From positions 1 through 22,087 of the forward strand of contig JAQBPZ010000026.1 of assembly GCA_028287225.1 (NCBI GenBank): 22,087 bases of DNA. The letters are read 5' to 3'. Origin of the DNA: Gemmatimonadota bacterium (GTDB taxonomy: Bacteria; Gemmatimonadota; Gemmatimonadetes; Gemmatimonadales; Gemmatimonadaceae). The translations under genes and the position numbers were made by a program. The notes beneath the pieces were generated by a model. The model saw only the letters and a program-made list of their open reading frames with translations, made no database searches and had not been told where the DNA came from. Shown here in pieces: positions 6,724 through 14,008 of the stretch (its first letter is position 1; each line of letters begins with the position of its first letter).

Positions 6724-7095
6724 ATGGACGTCCAGATCTTCGGCACGAAGAAGAGCGCGGATACACGAAAGGCGCAGCGCTTCTTTGCCGAACGGCGGGT
6801 CAAGGTCCACTTCGTCGACCTGCAGGAGAAAGCCGCCTCGCGCGGCGAGCTTCAGCGGTTCGTGCAGAAGTTCGGCATCAAGGCCCTGATCGACGAGAGC
6901 TCGAAGCGCTTCGCGGAGCTGGGACTCCGCACCGCCCTGTACGGGGATGAGCGCTGGCTCGCGATCCTCGTGGACGAGCCCATGCTGCTCAACATGCCAC
7001 TCGTCCGTCGCGGCAACGCGCTGACGATCGGCGCAGCGGAGACGACGTGGAAAAGCTGGCTGGCAGGCCCGACACCGAGTGCGGGTCAAGCATGA
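6724..7095 (+). CDS. ArsC/Spx-fold protein lacking the catalytic cysteine
   Basis: The 123-residue protein follows the ArsC/Spx/YffB layout. It has a first beta strand and turn, IFGTKKSADTRKAQRFF, then VHFVDLQEKAASRGELQRFVQKFG, then DERWLAILVDEPMLLNMPLVRRGNALTIG near the end, where family members carry P-x-L-x-x-R-P. The position of the redox cysteine (usually in a C-x-x-x-R/K-K-A context) is Ser-Ala here, and no cysteine occurs anywhere in the protein. Arsenate reduction by the usual mechanism is therefore unlikely, and a binding or regulatory role, as in Spx-like proteins, is possible. No Shine-Dalgarno site precedes the ATG. It is the first gene of a plus-strand operon with the ABC-F ATPase and the rhomboid protease. 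Confidence 0.8.
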   Translation: MDVQIFGTKKSADTRKAQRFFAERRVKVHFVDLQEKAASRGELQRFVQKFGIKALIDESSKRFAELGLRTALYGDERWLAILVDEPMLLNMPLVRRGNALTIGAAETTWKSWLAGPTPSAGQA

Positions 7096-7115
7096 TGGCA
7101 CGGAGCACGGCATGA
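7092..7115 (+). CDS. Seven-codon bridging minicistron
   Basis: ATG 7092 overlaps the stop of the ArsC-fold gene as ATGA (7092-7095). It reads MMARSTA, and its TGA (7113-7115) overlaps the ABC-F ATG (7112-7114), again as ATGA. It may be a translational coupling device rather than a functional peptide, or it may be a coincidence. It carries the CGGAG ribosome-binding site of the ABC-F gene within it. Confidence 0.25.
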   Translation: MMARSTA

Positions 7116-9067
7116 CGCAGATCTCCGTGGGCAACGCGTGGGTGGAGTTCGGCGCGACGACGCTGTTCAAGGACATCACCTTCACGGTTGCCGCTGGCGA
7201 GCGCTGGGGAGTGGTGGGCCGCAACGGCACGGGCAAGACGACGCTGTTCCGGCTGATGACCGGCGACCTGGCCCCCTCGCGTGGAACGGTCACGCGGCAG
7301 AGCGGGCTCAGCGTCTCCCTGCTCGGCCAGCACCGCGACTACGGCACCGCCGCGACCGTGTGGGAGGCGGCCGCGGGCCCCTTCGCCGAGCTCCTGGCGC
7401 TGGAGATCTCGCTCGCGCAGCAGGCGGAGGAGATGGCGACGAGCTACAGCGACGCCAGCATGGAGCGGTATGGACGCGACCTGGAGCGCTTCGAGCGCGA
7501 GGGGGGCTACACCATCGCGCCGCGCGTGGATGCCGTGCTCCAGGGACTCGGCTTCGATGCGACGAAGGCGCGCACCCAGCTGCTGGAGACGCTGAGCGGC
7601 GGCGAGCGCGGGCGAGTCGGCCTGGCACGGCAGCTCGTGGCCCCGTCCGACATCCTGCTGCTCGACGAGCCCACGAACCACCTGGACCTCGAGACCACCG
7701 CGTGGCTCGAGCAGTACCTCAACGAGAGCGACCGGACGATCATCCTGGTGAGCCATGACCGCGCCTTCCTGGCGGCGGTGGTGGACCACGTGCTGCACTT
7801 CGAGGGTGACACGGCGACGCCGTATGCGGCGGACTACGAGAACTTCATCCTGCAGCGGCAGGAGCGCCGCCTCGCGCAGCAGCGCGCCTTCGACAAGCAG
7901 CAGAAGGTGATCACGGCGCAGGTGGACTACATCGCGCGCAACCTGGCGGGCGTCAACACGAAGCAGGCGAAGGGGCGGCGCAAGCTGCTGGCGCGCATGC
8001 CCCGCCTGGGCTCGCCCGTGGGTGACGACGGCACGATGTCGCTGCGCCTGGAGATCGCCGAACGTGGCGGCGACCAGGTGGCGGTCGCGGAGAAGCTGCG
8101 CATCCAGGTGGAGAACCGGATCCTGATCGACCGGTTCGACGGACGCATCATGCGCGGCGACCGGCTCGGCATCGTGGGCCCGAACGGCGCGGGCAAGTCG
8201 ACGCTGCTCAAGACGCTCGTCGGCGAGCGGCCGGCCGACGGGGGGACGCTGCGCGTGGGCAACTCGATCAGCGTGGCGTACTACGACCAGAACCTTGGCC
8301 AGGTCCCGCTCGACAAGACGCTGTACGACGTGATCAACGAGCTGCGCCCCACCTGGGAGCGCCGGATGGTGCAGGGCCATCTCGGCCGCTTCGGCTTCTC
8401 GGGCGACGAGGCACAACGGCGCGCCGAAACGTTGTCGGGGGGCGAGCGCGCACGCGTCGCGCTGGCGATGCTCATGCTGAGCCGGGCGAACCTGCTGGTG
8501 CTCGACGAGCCGACCAACCATCTCGACGTGGAGACCATCGAGGTGCTGGAGGACGCGATCGAGGCCTATGACGGGACGGTGATCCTGGTGAGCCACGACC
8601 GCGCGATGCTGCGCGCGCTGGCGAACAAGGTGTGGGTGCTGCACGACCGGCACATCACGACCTTCGACGGGACGTTCGCCGAGTGGGAGGTGGCGAGCGA
8701 GGAGCGGGCACACGCCGCGTCGGTGCGCGCGAGCGAGGAGGTGGCGCTGCGCCGCGTGGAAGAGAAGAAGAAGACCGCGCGAAAGGAGCCCGGAGTCGGG
8801 GCCGATCCGCGCAAGGCGCTGCGCGCTGCGCGCGACACTGCCGCACAGGCGGAGCGTGCCGTGGCGCAGCTCGAAAGCGAAGTGACGACGATCACTCGCA
8901 CGCTCGACGACCCCGAGCTGTATACCAGGCCGGACGGCGTGGAGCGCGCGCACAAGCTCGGCGCGCAGCTGGACACGTTGCGCGCGCGGCTGGACAAGGC
9001 GCTCGCGCAGTGGGAGCGGGACACCGCCGCGCTCGAATCGATCGAGCGGGCGGGCGCCACCTCATGA
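7112..9067 (+). CDS. ABC-F family ATPase, Uup-like
   Basis: This 651-residue soluble protein has two complete ABC domains and no membrane segments. Domain 1 has Walker A GRNGTGKTT (residues 36-44), signature LSGGE (161-165) and Walker B LLLDEPTNHLD (D185, E186). Domain 2 has Walker A GPNGAGKST (from 356), signature LSGGE (441-445) and Walker B LVLDEPTNHLD (D465, E466). The basic, Gln/Arg-rich linker (about 232-300, including QRQERRLAQQRAF) is the inter-domain element that reaches the ribosome in ABC-F factors. A C-terminal coiled coil (about 565-648) is the Uup-type extension. ABC-F proteins act on stalled or assembling ribosomes, and Uup also affects branched DNA. The ATG at 7112 has CGGAG 7 bases upstream; an in-frame GTG at 7079 is less likely. 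Confidence 0.93.
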   Translation: MTQISVGNAWVEFGATTLFKDITFTVAAGERWGVVGRNGTGKTTLFRLMTGDLAPSRGTVTRQSGLSVSLLGQHRDYGTAATVWEAAAGPFAELLALEISLAQQAEEMATSYSDASMERYGRDLERFEREGGYTIAPRVDAVLQGLGFDATKARTQLLETLSGGERGRVGLARQLVAPSDILLLDEPTNHLDLETTAWLEQYLNESDRTIILVSHDRAFLAAVVDHVLHFEGDTATPYAADYENFILQRQERRLAQQRAFDKQQKVITAQVDYIARNLAGVNTKQAKGRRKLLARMPRLGSPVGDDGTMSLRLEIAERGGDQVAVAEKLRIQVENRILIDRFDGRIMRGDRLGIVGPNGAGKSTLLKTLVGERPADGGTLRVGNSISVAYYDQNLGQVPLDKTLYDVINELRPTWERRMVQGHLGRFGFSGDEAQRRAETLSGGERARVALAMLMLSRANLLVLDEPTNHLDVETIEVLEDAIEAYDGTVILVSHDRAMLRALANKVWVLHDRHITTFDGTFAEWEVASEERAHAASVRASEEVALRRVEEKKKTARKEPGVGADPRKALRAARDTAAQAERAVAQLESEVTTITRTLDDPELYTRPDGVERAHKLGAQLDTLRARLDKALAQWERDTAALESIERAGATS

Positions 9068-9096
9068 AGACCGAGCAGAAGGAGATGCAGCCGTGA
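9064..9096 (+). CDS. Ten-codon bridging minicistron
   Basis: ATG 9064 overlaps the ABC-F stop as ATGA (9064-9067). It reads MKTEQKEMQP, and its TGA (9094-9096) overlaps the rhomboid GTG start (9093-9095) as GTGA. It contains the AAGGAG ribosome-binding site of the rhomboid gene. It has the same geometry as the minicistron at 7092-7115. A role in re-initiation is inference; chance is possible. Confidence 0.25.
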   Translation: MKTEQKEMQP

Positions 9097-9848
9097 CCCC
9101 GTGGGTCAAGCGATTGCTGGTCGCGAACGTCGTGATGTTCTTCCTGCAGCAGGCGATGCCGGCGGTGACGGCGGCGCTGATCCTGATCCCGTCGCAGATC
9201 CTGACGCGGCCGTGGACGCTCGTGAGCTACATGTTCCTGCACGCCGGGCTCGGCCACATCTTCGGCAACATGCTCGGCCTCTACTTCTTCGGGCCGCGGC
9301 TGGAGCAGCGCCTCGGGTCCGAGCGCTTCATCATGCTCTACATGGTGAGCGGGCTGAGCGGCGCGCTCCTCTCCTTCATCACGCCGAGCGCGTACATCCT
9401 CGGTGCATCGGGGGCGGTGCTCGGCATCACGCTGGCGTACGCGCGGTTCTGGCCGCGCGACCAGATCTACATCTGGGGCGTGCTGCCGGTGGAGGTGCGG
9501 TGGCTGGTCGTGGGCTACACGCTGTACTCGATCTTCGGCGTGAGCTCGGGCGGCGGGGGCATCGCGCACTTCGCGCATCTGGGCGGCATGCTCGGCGCGT
9601 TCGCCTTCATGCAGCTGGCGGGCTACAATGCCGCCGGCCGGAAGTGGAAGAAGGAGGTCACCGCGGCGCCGGCGCCCACGGCGATGGGCGACTGGAGCCG
9701 GGTCGACCGCTCCACGATCCACGAGGTGAACCGCGACGAGGTGAACCGGATCCTGGACAAGATCAGCGCGACCGGTGTCGCGAGCCTCACGCCGCAGGAG
9801 CGGGTGTTCCTGTCGAACTTCGTGCCGCCGGACGACAGGAAAGCCTGA
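9093..9848 (+). CDS. Rhomboid family intramembrane serine protease
   Basis: This 251-residue polytopic membrane protein has the rhomboid signature: H55 and N59 in GHIFGNM, the catalytic serine S106 in GASGAVLG, and H162 in HFAHLGGMLG, which completes the Ser-His dyad. About six hydrophobic segments span residues 8-180. The C-terminal 70 residues are cytosolic and contain a helical DRSTIHEVNRDEVNRILDKI stretch followed by LTPQERVFL. This tail matches the DUF6576-type extension I associate with rhomboids of some environmental phyla. Rhomboids cut transmembrane helices of substrate proteins; the substrate here is unknown. The start is GTG at 9093, supported by AAGGAG 8 bases upstream. It ends the ArsC-fold/ABC-F operon. 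Confidence 0.92.
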   Translation: MTPWVKRLLVANVVMFFLQQAMPAVTAALILIPSQILTRPWTLVSYMFLHAGLGHIFGNMLGLYFFGPRLEQRLGSERFIMLYMVSGLSGALLSFITPSAYILGASGAVLGITLAYARFWPRDQIYIWGVLPVEVRWLVVGYTLYSIFGVSSGGGGIAHFAHLGGMLGAFAFMQLAGYNAAGRKWKKEVTAAPAPTAMGDWSRVDRSTIHEVNRDEVNRILDKISATGVASLTPQERVFLSNFVPPDDRKA

Positions 9849-9857
9849 ACGGCGTTC

Positions 9858-9928
9858 GCGGTTGGCGGTGAGCGGTTGGCGGTCGGACCTCGGGACGCTT
9901 CTACCGCCAACCACAAACCGCTAACCGC
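9858..9928. repeat. Inverted repeat between convergent genes (possible bidirectional terminator)
   Basis: The arms 9858-9883 and 9903-9928 (26 bp each, 22 matching) carry repeated GCGGTTGGCGGT units and enclose a 19-base loop. It sits in the 98-bp gap between the ends of the rhomboid (9848) and murB (9947) genes, where it could stop or stabilise both transcripts. There is no U-run, so it is not a classical intrinsic terminator. Confidence 0.75.
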
Positions 9929-9946
9929 ACACGCCCTTCAGTCTTT

Positions 9947-10921
9947 TCAGTACTCTCCCACGAAGTTGATCTCCGGCTCCAGCTCGTGGCCGAGCTTTTC
10001 CTTCACTTCCTTCTGGGCGTGCTTCACGAGGGCGATGACGTCGGCGCTCGTCGCGCTGCCGAGGTTCACCATGATGTTCGCGTGGATGTGCGAGATCTGG
10101 GCGTCGCCCACGCGGTAGCCCTTGAGGCCGAGGGAGTCGACGAGGCGGCCGGCGCCGACGCCCTCGATCTTCTTGAAGATGGAGCCGGCGCTCGGGTGCC
10201 AGTCGAGCCAGGGGTGCTTGCCGCCGCGCCAGCTCAGGTTCTCCTGCATGATGCGGTGCATCACGAAGGGGTCGCCCTTCTCGAGCTGGAAGGTGGTGGC
10301 CAGGACGATGTCGGCGCGATGGTGAAAGACCGTATCGTCGTACCCGAAGTTCACGTAGTCCTTGTCGACCGTCTTCCGCTCTCCCTCCTCCGAGAGGATG
10401 TCGGCGGTGTGGAAGACCTCGGCGATGAACATCGTGCGCTCGCGCTCGGGGGCGGGCGAGAGGAAGTGCAGGTTCTGCCAGATGGCGCCGCCGACCGAGC
10501 TCGGGATCCCCACGTAGTGCTCCAGGCCGGACCAGCCGCGGCGCACCGCCTCGAGGATCAACTTCTGCATGATGGTGCCGCTCTCGACCCAGACCTTGCC
10601 GTCGTCGTGCCAGACGGCGTGCTGGGCCGTGTTGCGGATGACGAGGCCGCGGATTCCCTTGTCGGCGATCAGCACGTTGGCGCCGAGCCCGAGCACGAAG
10701 AACGGGACACCGACCTCGCGGGCCACGGCGATGGCGGTCGCGAGGGCGTCGGCGGAGTCGGCTTCGAAGAGCAGGTCGGCCGGTCCGCCGATCCGGAAGG
10801 TCGTAAAGGGGGCGAGCGGGGTATTCCTGGAGAGCCGCGCCGGATCGAGGGCGGCGGCTACGCGATCGAGCGCTGCCGGGTCGATGGGCGGCGCATTGGA
10901 TGGAGAGGGGAGCTTGGACAT
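9947..10921 (-). CDS. murB: UDP-N-acetylenolpyruvoylglucosamine reductase (MurB), divergent type
   Basis: This 324-residue flavoenzyme reduces UDP-GlcNAc-enolpyruvate to UDP-MurNAc in the cytoplasm, an early step of peptidoglycan synthesis. The FAD-binding part is clear: TTFRIGGPADLL near residue 40, LGLGANVLI near 78, and GLEHYVGIPSSVGGAIWQN (about 132-150). The C-terminal domain has WHPSAGSIFKK with the proton-donor serine S247, LVDSLGLKGYRVGDAQIS, HANIMVN and the terminal LEPEIN with E317. Two departures stand out. The usual G-A-Y-G-like loop after the glycine motif is replaced by WQNLHFLSPAPERERTMFI. The family's Y-R-x-S/T motif reads Y194-D-D-T. I chose ATG 10921 over an upstream TTG because it precedes the conserved core cleanly. 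No Shine-Dalgarno site is visible. Confidence 0.9.
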   Translation of the reverse strand: MSKLPSPSNAPPIDPAALDRVAAALDPARLSRNTPLAPFTTFRIGGPADLLFEADSADALATAIAVAREVGVPFFVLGLGANVLIADKGIRGLVIRNTAQHAVWHDDGKVWVESGTIMQKLILEAVRRGWSGLEHYVGIPSSVGGAIWQNLHFLSPAPERERTMFIAEVFHTADILSEEGERKTVDKDYVNFGYDDTVFHHRADIVLATTFQLEKGDPFVMHRIMQENLSWRGGKHPWLDWHPSAGSIFKKIEGVGAGRLVDSLGLKGYRVGDAQISHIHANIMVNLGSATSADVIALVKHAQKEVKEKLGHELEPEINFVGEY

Positions 10922-10939
10922 AGGCCAGGGAAAGAAATC
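10922..10939. promoter_or_regulatory. 18-bp divergent start region
   Basis: Only 18 bp separate the start codons of murB (10921, minus) and the first M16 gene (10940, plus). Promoters for each must therefore lie within the coding sequence of the other, or one gene must be read from far upstream. On the plus strand AGGGA (10927-10931) serves as a possible ribosome-binding site for the M16 gene. Confidence 0.5.
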
Positions 10940-12367
10940 ATGAGCGCAGTACAATCGCCACCATGCGGCCGCGCCCGTCGCCGCCGCCTCCTACGCACGA
11001 CTCTGGCCGCCGTGGTCGGCCTGCTGGCGTCGGCACCGCTGCTCCATGCGCAGCGGGCCGAGCTGGAGCGCCGCATCCGGCGGGACACGCTGGCGAACGG
11101 GCTGGAGATCATCGTGGTGGAGAACCACGGGGTGCCGCTCGCCACGGTGGAGGCCGACTCGCGGAACGGGTCGTTCACCCAGTCGCCCACGTACGAGGGG
11201 CTGTCGCACCTGTACGAGCACATGTTCTTCAAGGCGAACGCGGCCTATCCGCAGCCCGAGCAGTTCGTGGCGCGGGCGTCGGAGCTGGGCGCCGTGTTCA
11301 ACGGCAGCACGACCGAGGAGCAGGTGAACTACTGGCTCACCGTGCCCTCGGACAGCACGATGCCCGCGCTGTCGCTGCTGGCGTCGGCACTGCGCACGCC
11401 GCTGTTCCGGCAGGACGAGCTGGAGCGGGAGCGGTCGGTGGTGATCGGGGAGTACGACCGGCAGGAGTCCAACCCGTTCTACGCGCTCACGACGTCGGTG
11501 GACAAGCTGCTCTGGGGGAGTGCCTGGAGCCGCAAGAATCCGCTGGGGGAGCGGGCGGTGATCCTGCGCACGACGCCCGAGCAGATGCGCGAGATCCAGC
11601 GGAAGTACTACGTGCCGAACAACATGGCGATCATCGTGACCGGCGACGTGAACGCCGACCAGATCTTCGCCGCCGCGCGCCGGCTGTTCGGCGACTGGCC
11701 GCGTGCGGCGGATCCGTTCAAGGCAGAGCCCATCCCGCCCGTGCCGGCGCTGACGCGCAACCGGGCCGTGGTCGTGGAGCAGCCGGTGAATGCCGTGGTG
11801 GTGATGATGCGGTGGCAGGGTCCGGGGGCGCATGCCGACGTGCCGTCCACATACGCGGCCGACGTGTTCTCCGACGTGCTGGAGCAGCCCGGCTCGCGGT
11901 TCCAGCGCCGCCTGGTGGACAGCGGCCTGTGGCAGTCGATCCAGGTGAACTACTACACGCTCAACCAGACCGGGCCGATCACGATCAGCGGCTCGGTGGC
12001 ACCGGAGAAGCTGCGCGAGGCCATCGCGGCGCTGGATCGCGAGCTGCTGGAGGTGGTGAAGCCCGGGTACATCACGGCGGACGCGGTGAACAGCGTGAAG
12101 CAGCGTCGCATCGTCGGCACCATGGAGAGCCTGGAGAACGCCTCCGGCTTTGCGCACCAGCTCGGGTTCTGGTGGGCCGTGACCGGTCTGGACTACTTCT
12201 TCGGCTACGTGGATACCATGGCGAGACAGACGCCCGAGGACCTGCGCCGGTACGCCGCGCGCTACATCGTGGGCAAGCCGCGCGTGACGGGGGTGATCCT
12301 CTCGCCCGAGACGCGCCGCACCCTCAAGCTCACCGAAGCGGAGCTCGCGCCGGGAGGAACGCCGTGA
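10940..12367 (+). CDS. M16 zinc metallopeptidase, catalytic subunit, secreted
   Basis: This is a 475-residue protein with a cleavable signal peptide: Arg-rich residues 11-19, a hydrophobic core at 21-34 and LLHAQ near the cleavage site. The inverted zinc motif H90-L-Y-E93-H94 and the third ligand E171 (76 residues later, in VVIGEYDRQE) are intact. It therefore has the zinc site and general base of M16 (pitrilysin/insulinase) peptidases. M16B enzymes often work as heterodimers of an active and an inactive subunit that close around unfolded peptides. The inactive partner is encoded directly downstream with a 4-base overlap. The export signal puts the complex in the periplasm or outside. The start ATG at 10940 has a modest AGGGA site, and the start matches the signal peptide. 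Confidence 0.93.
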   Translation: MSAVQSPPCGRARRRRLLRTTLAAVVGLLASAPLLHAQRAELERRIRRDTLANGLEIIVVENHGVPLATVEADSRNGSFTQSPTYEGLSHLYEHMFFKANAAYPQPEQFVARASELGAVFNGSTTEEQVNYWLTVPSDSTMPALSLLASALRTPLFRQDELERERSVVIGEYDRQESNPFYALTTSVDKLLWGSAWSRKNPLGERAVILRTTPEQMREIQRKYYVPNNMAIIVTGDVNADQIFAAARRLFGDWPRAADPFKAEPIPPVPALTRNRAVVVEQPVNAVVVMMRWQGPGAHADVPSTYAADVFSDVLEQPGSRFQRRLVDSGLWQSIQVNYYTLNQTGPITISGSVAPEKLREAIAALDRELLEVVKPGYITADAVNSVKQRRIVGTMESLENASGFAHQLGFWWAVTGLDYFFGYVDTMARQTPEDLRRYAARYIVGKPRVTGVILSPETRRTLKLTEAELAPGGTP

Positions 12368-13752
12368 GCGCGCGCGTGACGCGGCGGGCGCTGATGGCGC
12401 TCGCGCTGTGCGCGGCACCGGGCGTGGCGCGGGGGGCCCCCCCCGAAGAACATCGTGCCGGTGGCACCGGCACCATCCATCACCAGACGACCGCACCTCG
12501 CATCGTCAAAGCGGCCGATACCGCCACCACCACGCGCTTCGTGGTGGACGGCATCCCGGTGATCCTCCGCCACAACCCCGCCAACGAGGTCGTCAGCGCC
12601 AACGTCTACCTCCTCGGCGGCACACGGCAGGTGACCCCGCAGACCGCCGGCATCGAGGCGCTCCTGCTGGTAGCGAGCGAGCGCGGGACACGCCGCTATC
12701 CCGGCGCGCAGGCACGCGCCCGTACGGCCCGGCTCGGGAGCACGATCTCCCTTGACGCCGGCGAGGACTGGAGCGTGATGGGGATGCACGCCATCCGCGC
12801 GACGTTCGACTCGACGTGGGCGATCCTGGCCGACCGGCTCGTGGCCCCGACCCTCGCGGCCGAGGAGGTCGCGCTCGTGCGAGACCAGATGCTCACCGGC
12901 GCGCGGCAGCGCGGCACGTCGCCCGACGAGGCGGCGACGGAGCTGGCGGACAGCCTGCTGTTCGTGGGACACCCGTACTCCCTGCAGGCCGCGGGCACGC
13001 CGGAATCCCTCGCGTCGATCACCCTGACGCAGCTCCGGCAGTACCACGCGCAGCAGATGGTGCGCTCGCGGATGCTGGTGGTGGTGGTGGGCAACGTGGA
13101 GCGCGCCCAGGTGGAGCGGCTGGTCCATGGCACGCTCGGCACCCTGCCCCAGGGCAACTATCGCTGGACGCCTCCGCCGGCGATCCCCGTGCTGGGGTCG
13201 GCCGCGGCGTTCGACAACCGCGCCCTGCCGACGAACTACCTCCTGGGCTACGTGCCCGGGCCCGCGGCGACGAGCCCCGACTACACCGCGCTCCGCGTGG
13301 CGGCCGCCATCCTGTCGGGGCGGCTGTTCAGCGAAGTGCGCTCGCGCCGCAACCTCAGCTACGCGGTGGAGTCGCCGTTCGTCGAGCGGGCCAGCGCGAT
13401 CGGCGGCCTGTACGTGACCACGGTGGACCCGAACGCCGTGCTGCGCATCATGCGCGACGAGGTGGCCGGGCTCCAGAACGAGCAGGTGGAGGCGGAAGGC
13501 CTCAAGCGGCTGGAGCAGCAGTTCATCACCGAGTACTACCTGAAGAACGAGACGAACAGCAGCCAGGCGAACGTGCTGGCGCGTGCCGAGCTGTACGAGG
13601 GCGACTATCGCACGGCGGACCTGTTCATGGAGCGGCTGCGCCGGGTGACGCCGGCCGACGTGCAGCGCGTGGCGCGGCAGTACCTCAAGGGCTTCCGCTT
13701 CGCCTACGTGGGCGACGTCAGCAAGGTGGACCGGTCGCTGCTGACGTTCTGA
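12364..13752 (+). CDS. M16 peptidase family, non-catalytic partner subunit, secreted
   Basis: This 462-residue M16-fold protein has a signal peptide (residues 1-24, ending GVARG-A). At the place where the active subunit has HxxEH, this one reads TAGIEALLLVASERGTRRYP, so the zinc ligands are missing. The second half keeps the Arg/Tyr pair typical of the inactive subunit: R326 and Y333 in SEVRSRRNLSYAVES. The start is GTG 12364, which overlaps the TGA of the first subunit (GTGA). A strong GGGAGGA site lies about 8 bases upstream, so the two chains are probably translated in balance. A G6C8 run (12431-12444) falls in the mature N-terminus, and the frame is intact through it. Confidence 0.92.
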   Translation: MSARVTRRALMALALCAAPGVARGAPPEEHRAGGTGTIHHQTTAPRIVKAADTATTTRFVVDGIPVILRHNPANEVVSANVYLLGGTRQVTPQTAGIEALLLVASERGTRRYPGAQARARTARLGSTISLDAGEDWSVMGMHAIRATFDSTWAILADRLVAPTLAAEEVALVRDQMLTGARQRGTSPDEAATELADSLLFVGHPYSLQAAGTPESLASITLTQLRQYHAQQMVRSRMLVVVVGNVERAQVERLVHGTLGTLPQGNYRWTPPPAIPVLGSAAAFDNRALPTNYLLGYVPGPAATSPDYTALRVAAAILSGRLFSEVRSRRNLSYAVESPFVERASAIGGLYVTTVDPNAVLRIMRDEVAGLQNEQVEAEGLKRLEQQFITEYYLKNETNSSQANVLARAELYEGDYRTADLFMERLRRVTPADVQRVARQYLKGFRFAYVGDVSKVDRSLLTF

Positions 13753-13780
13753 GCGTCAGGAGTTGCTCGGCGCGTGACGC

Positions 13781-13982
13781 GGGCCTTCAGCGTACGCGAA
13801 TCCTGAGCGAATCGGTAGCGAACTGCCGCGATTGCGGCACAACGAAATCGCCTCGTCGGCAGCCGTTGTATCAATACATTTTCATATATCGGATACGGCA
13901 GGTCATGAAGCCAGTGACGGTGGCCGAGCGTAGTCGCGAGAATTCGCTCCCCATTCGAAGGATTCGCGTACGCTGAAGGCCC
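13781..13982. repeat. Inverted-repeat element with perfect 24-bp ends
   Basis: Positions 13781-13804 and 13959-13982 are exact reverse complements over 24 bases (ends GGGCCTTCAGCGTACGCGAA). The 154-bp interior includes an AT-rich stretch (13865-13892) with a TGTAT-CA-ATACA dyad at 13867-13878, striking against the GC-rich background. ACGC flanks both ends (13777-13780 and 13983-13986), which could be a 4-bp target duplication. It fills the gap between convergent genes ending at 13752 and 14009. There is no coding capacity. It shares the ATTCGCGTACGC motif with the repeat at 16205-16367. Confidence 0.85.
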
Positions 13983-14008
13983 ACGCCAGGCGCCGGGCAG
14001 CCCGGATC

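Noticed and set aside
6989..8953. 654-residue open frame antisense to the ABC-F gene
   Set aside because: The sense strand has two complete ABC cassettes. The antisense frame is low-complexity (Arg, His, Leu, Val) with no domain pattern.
10922..10954. Upstream TTG start for murB
   Set aside because: It adds 11 residues that overlap the M16 start, with no ribosome-binding site; ATG 10921 is sufficient.
10963..12363. Long frame that would extend the second M16 subunit upstream by about 467 residues
   Set aside because: It overlaps the first M16 gene out of frame with Gly/Ala/Arg-rich sequence. The GTG at 12364 has a strong ribosome-binding site and a signal peptide.
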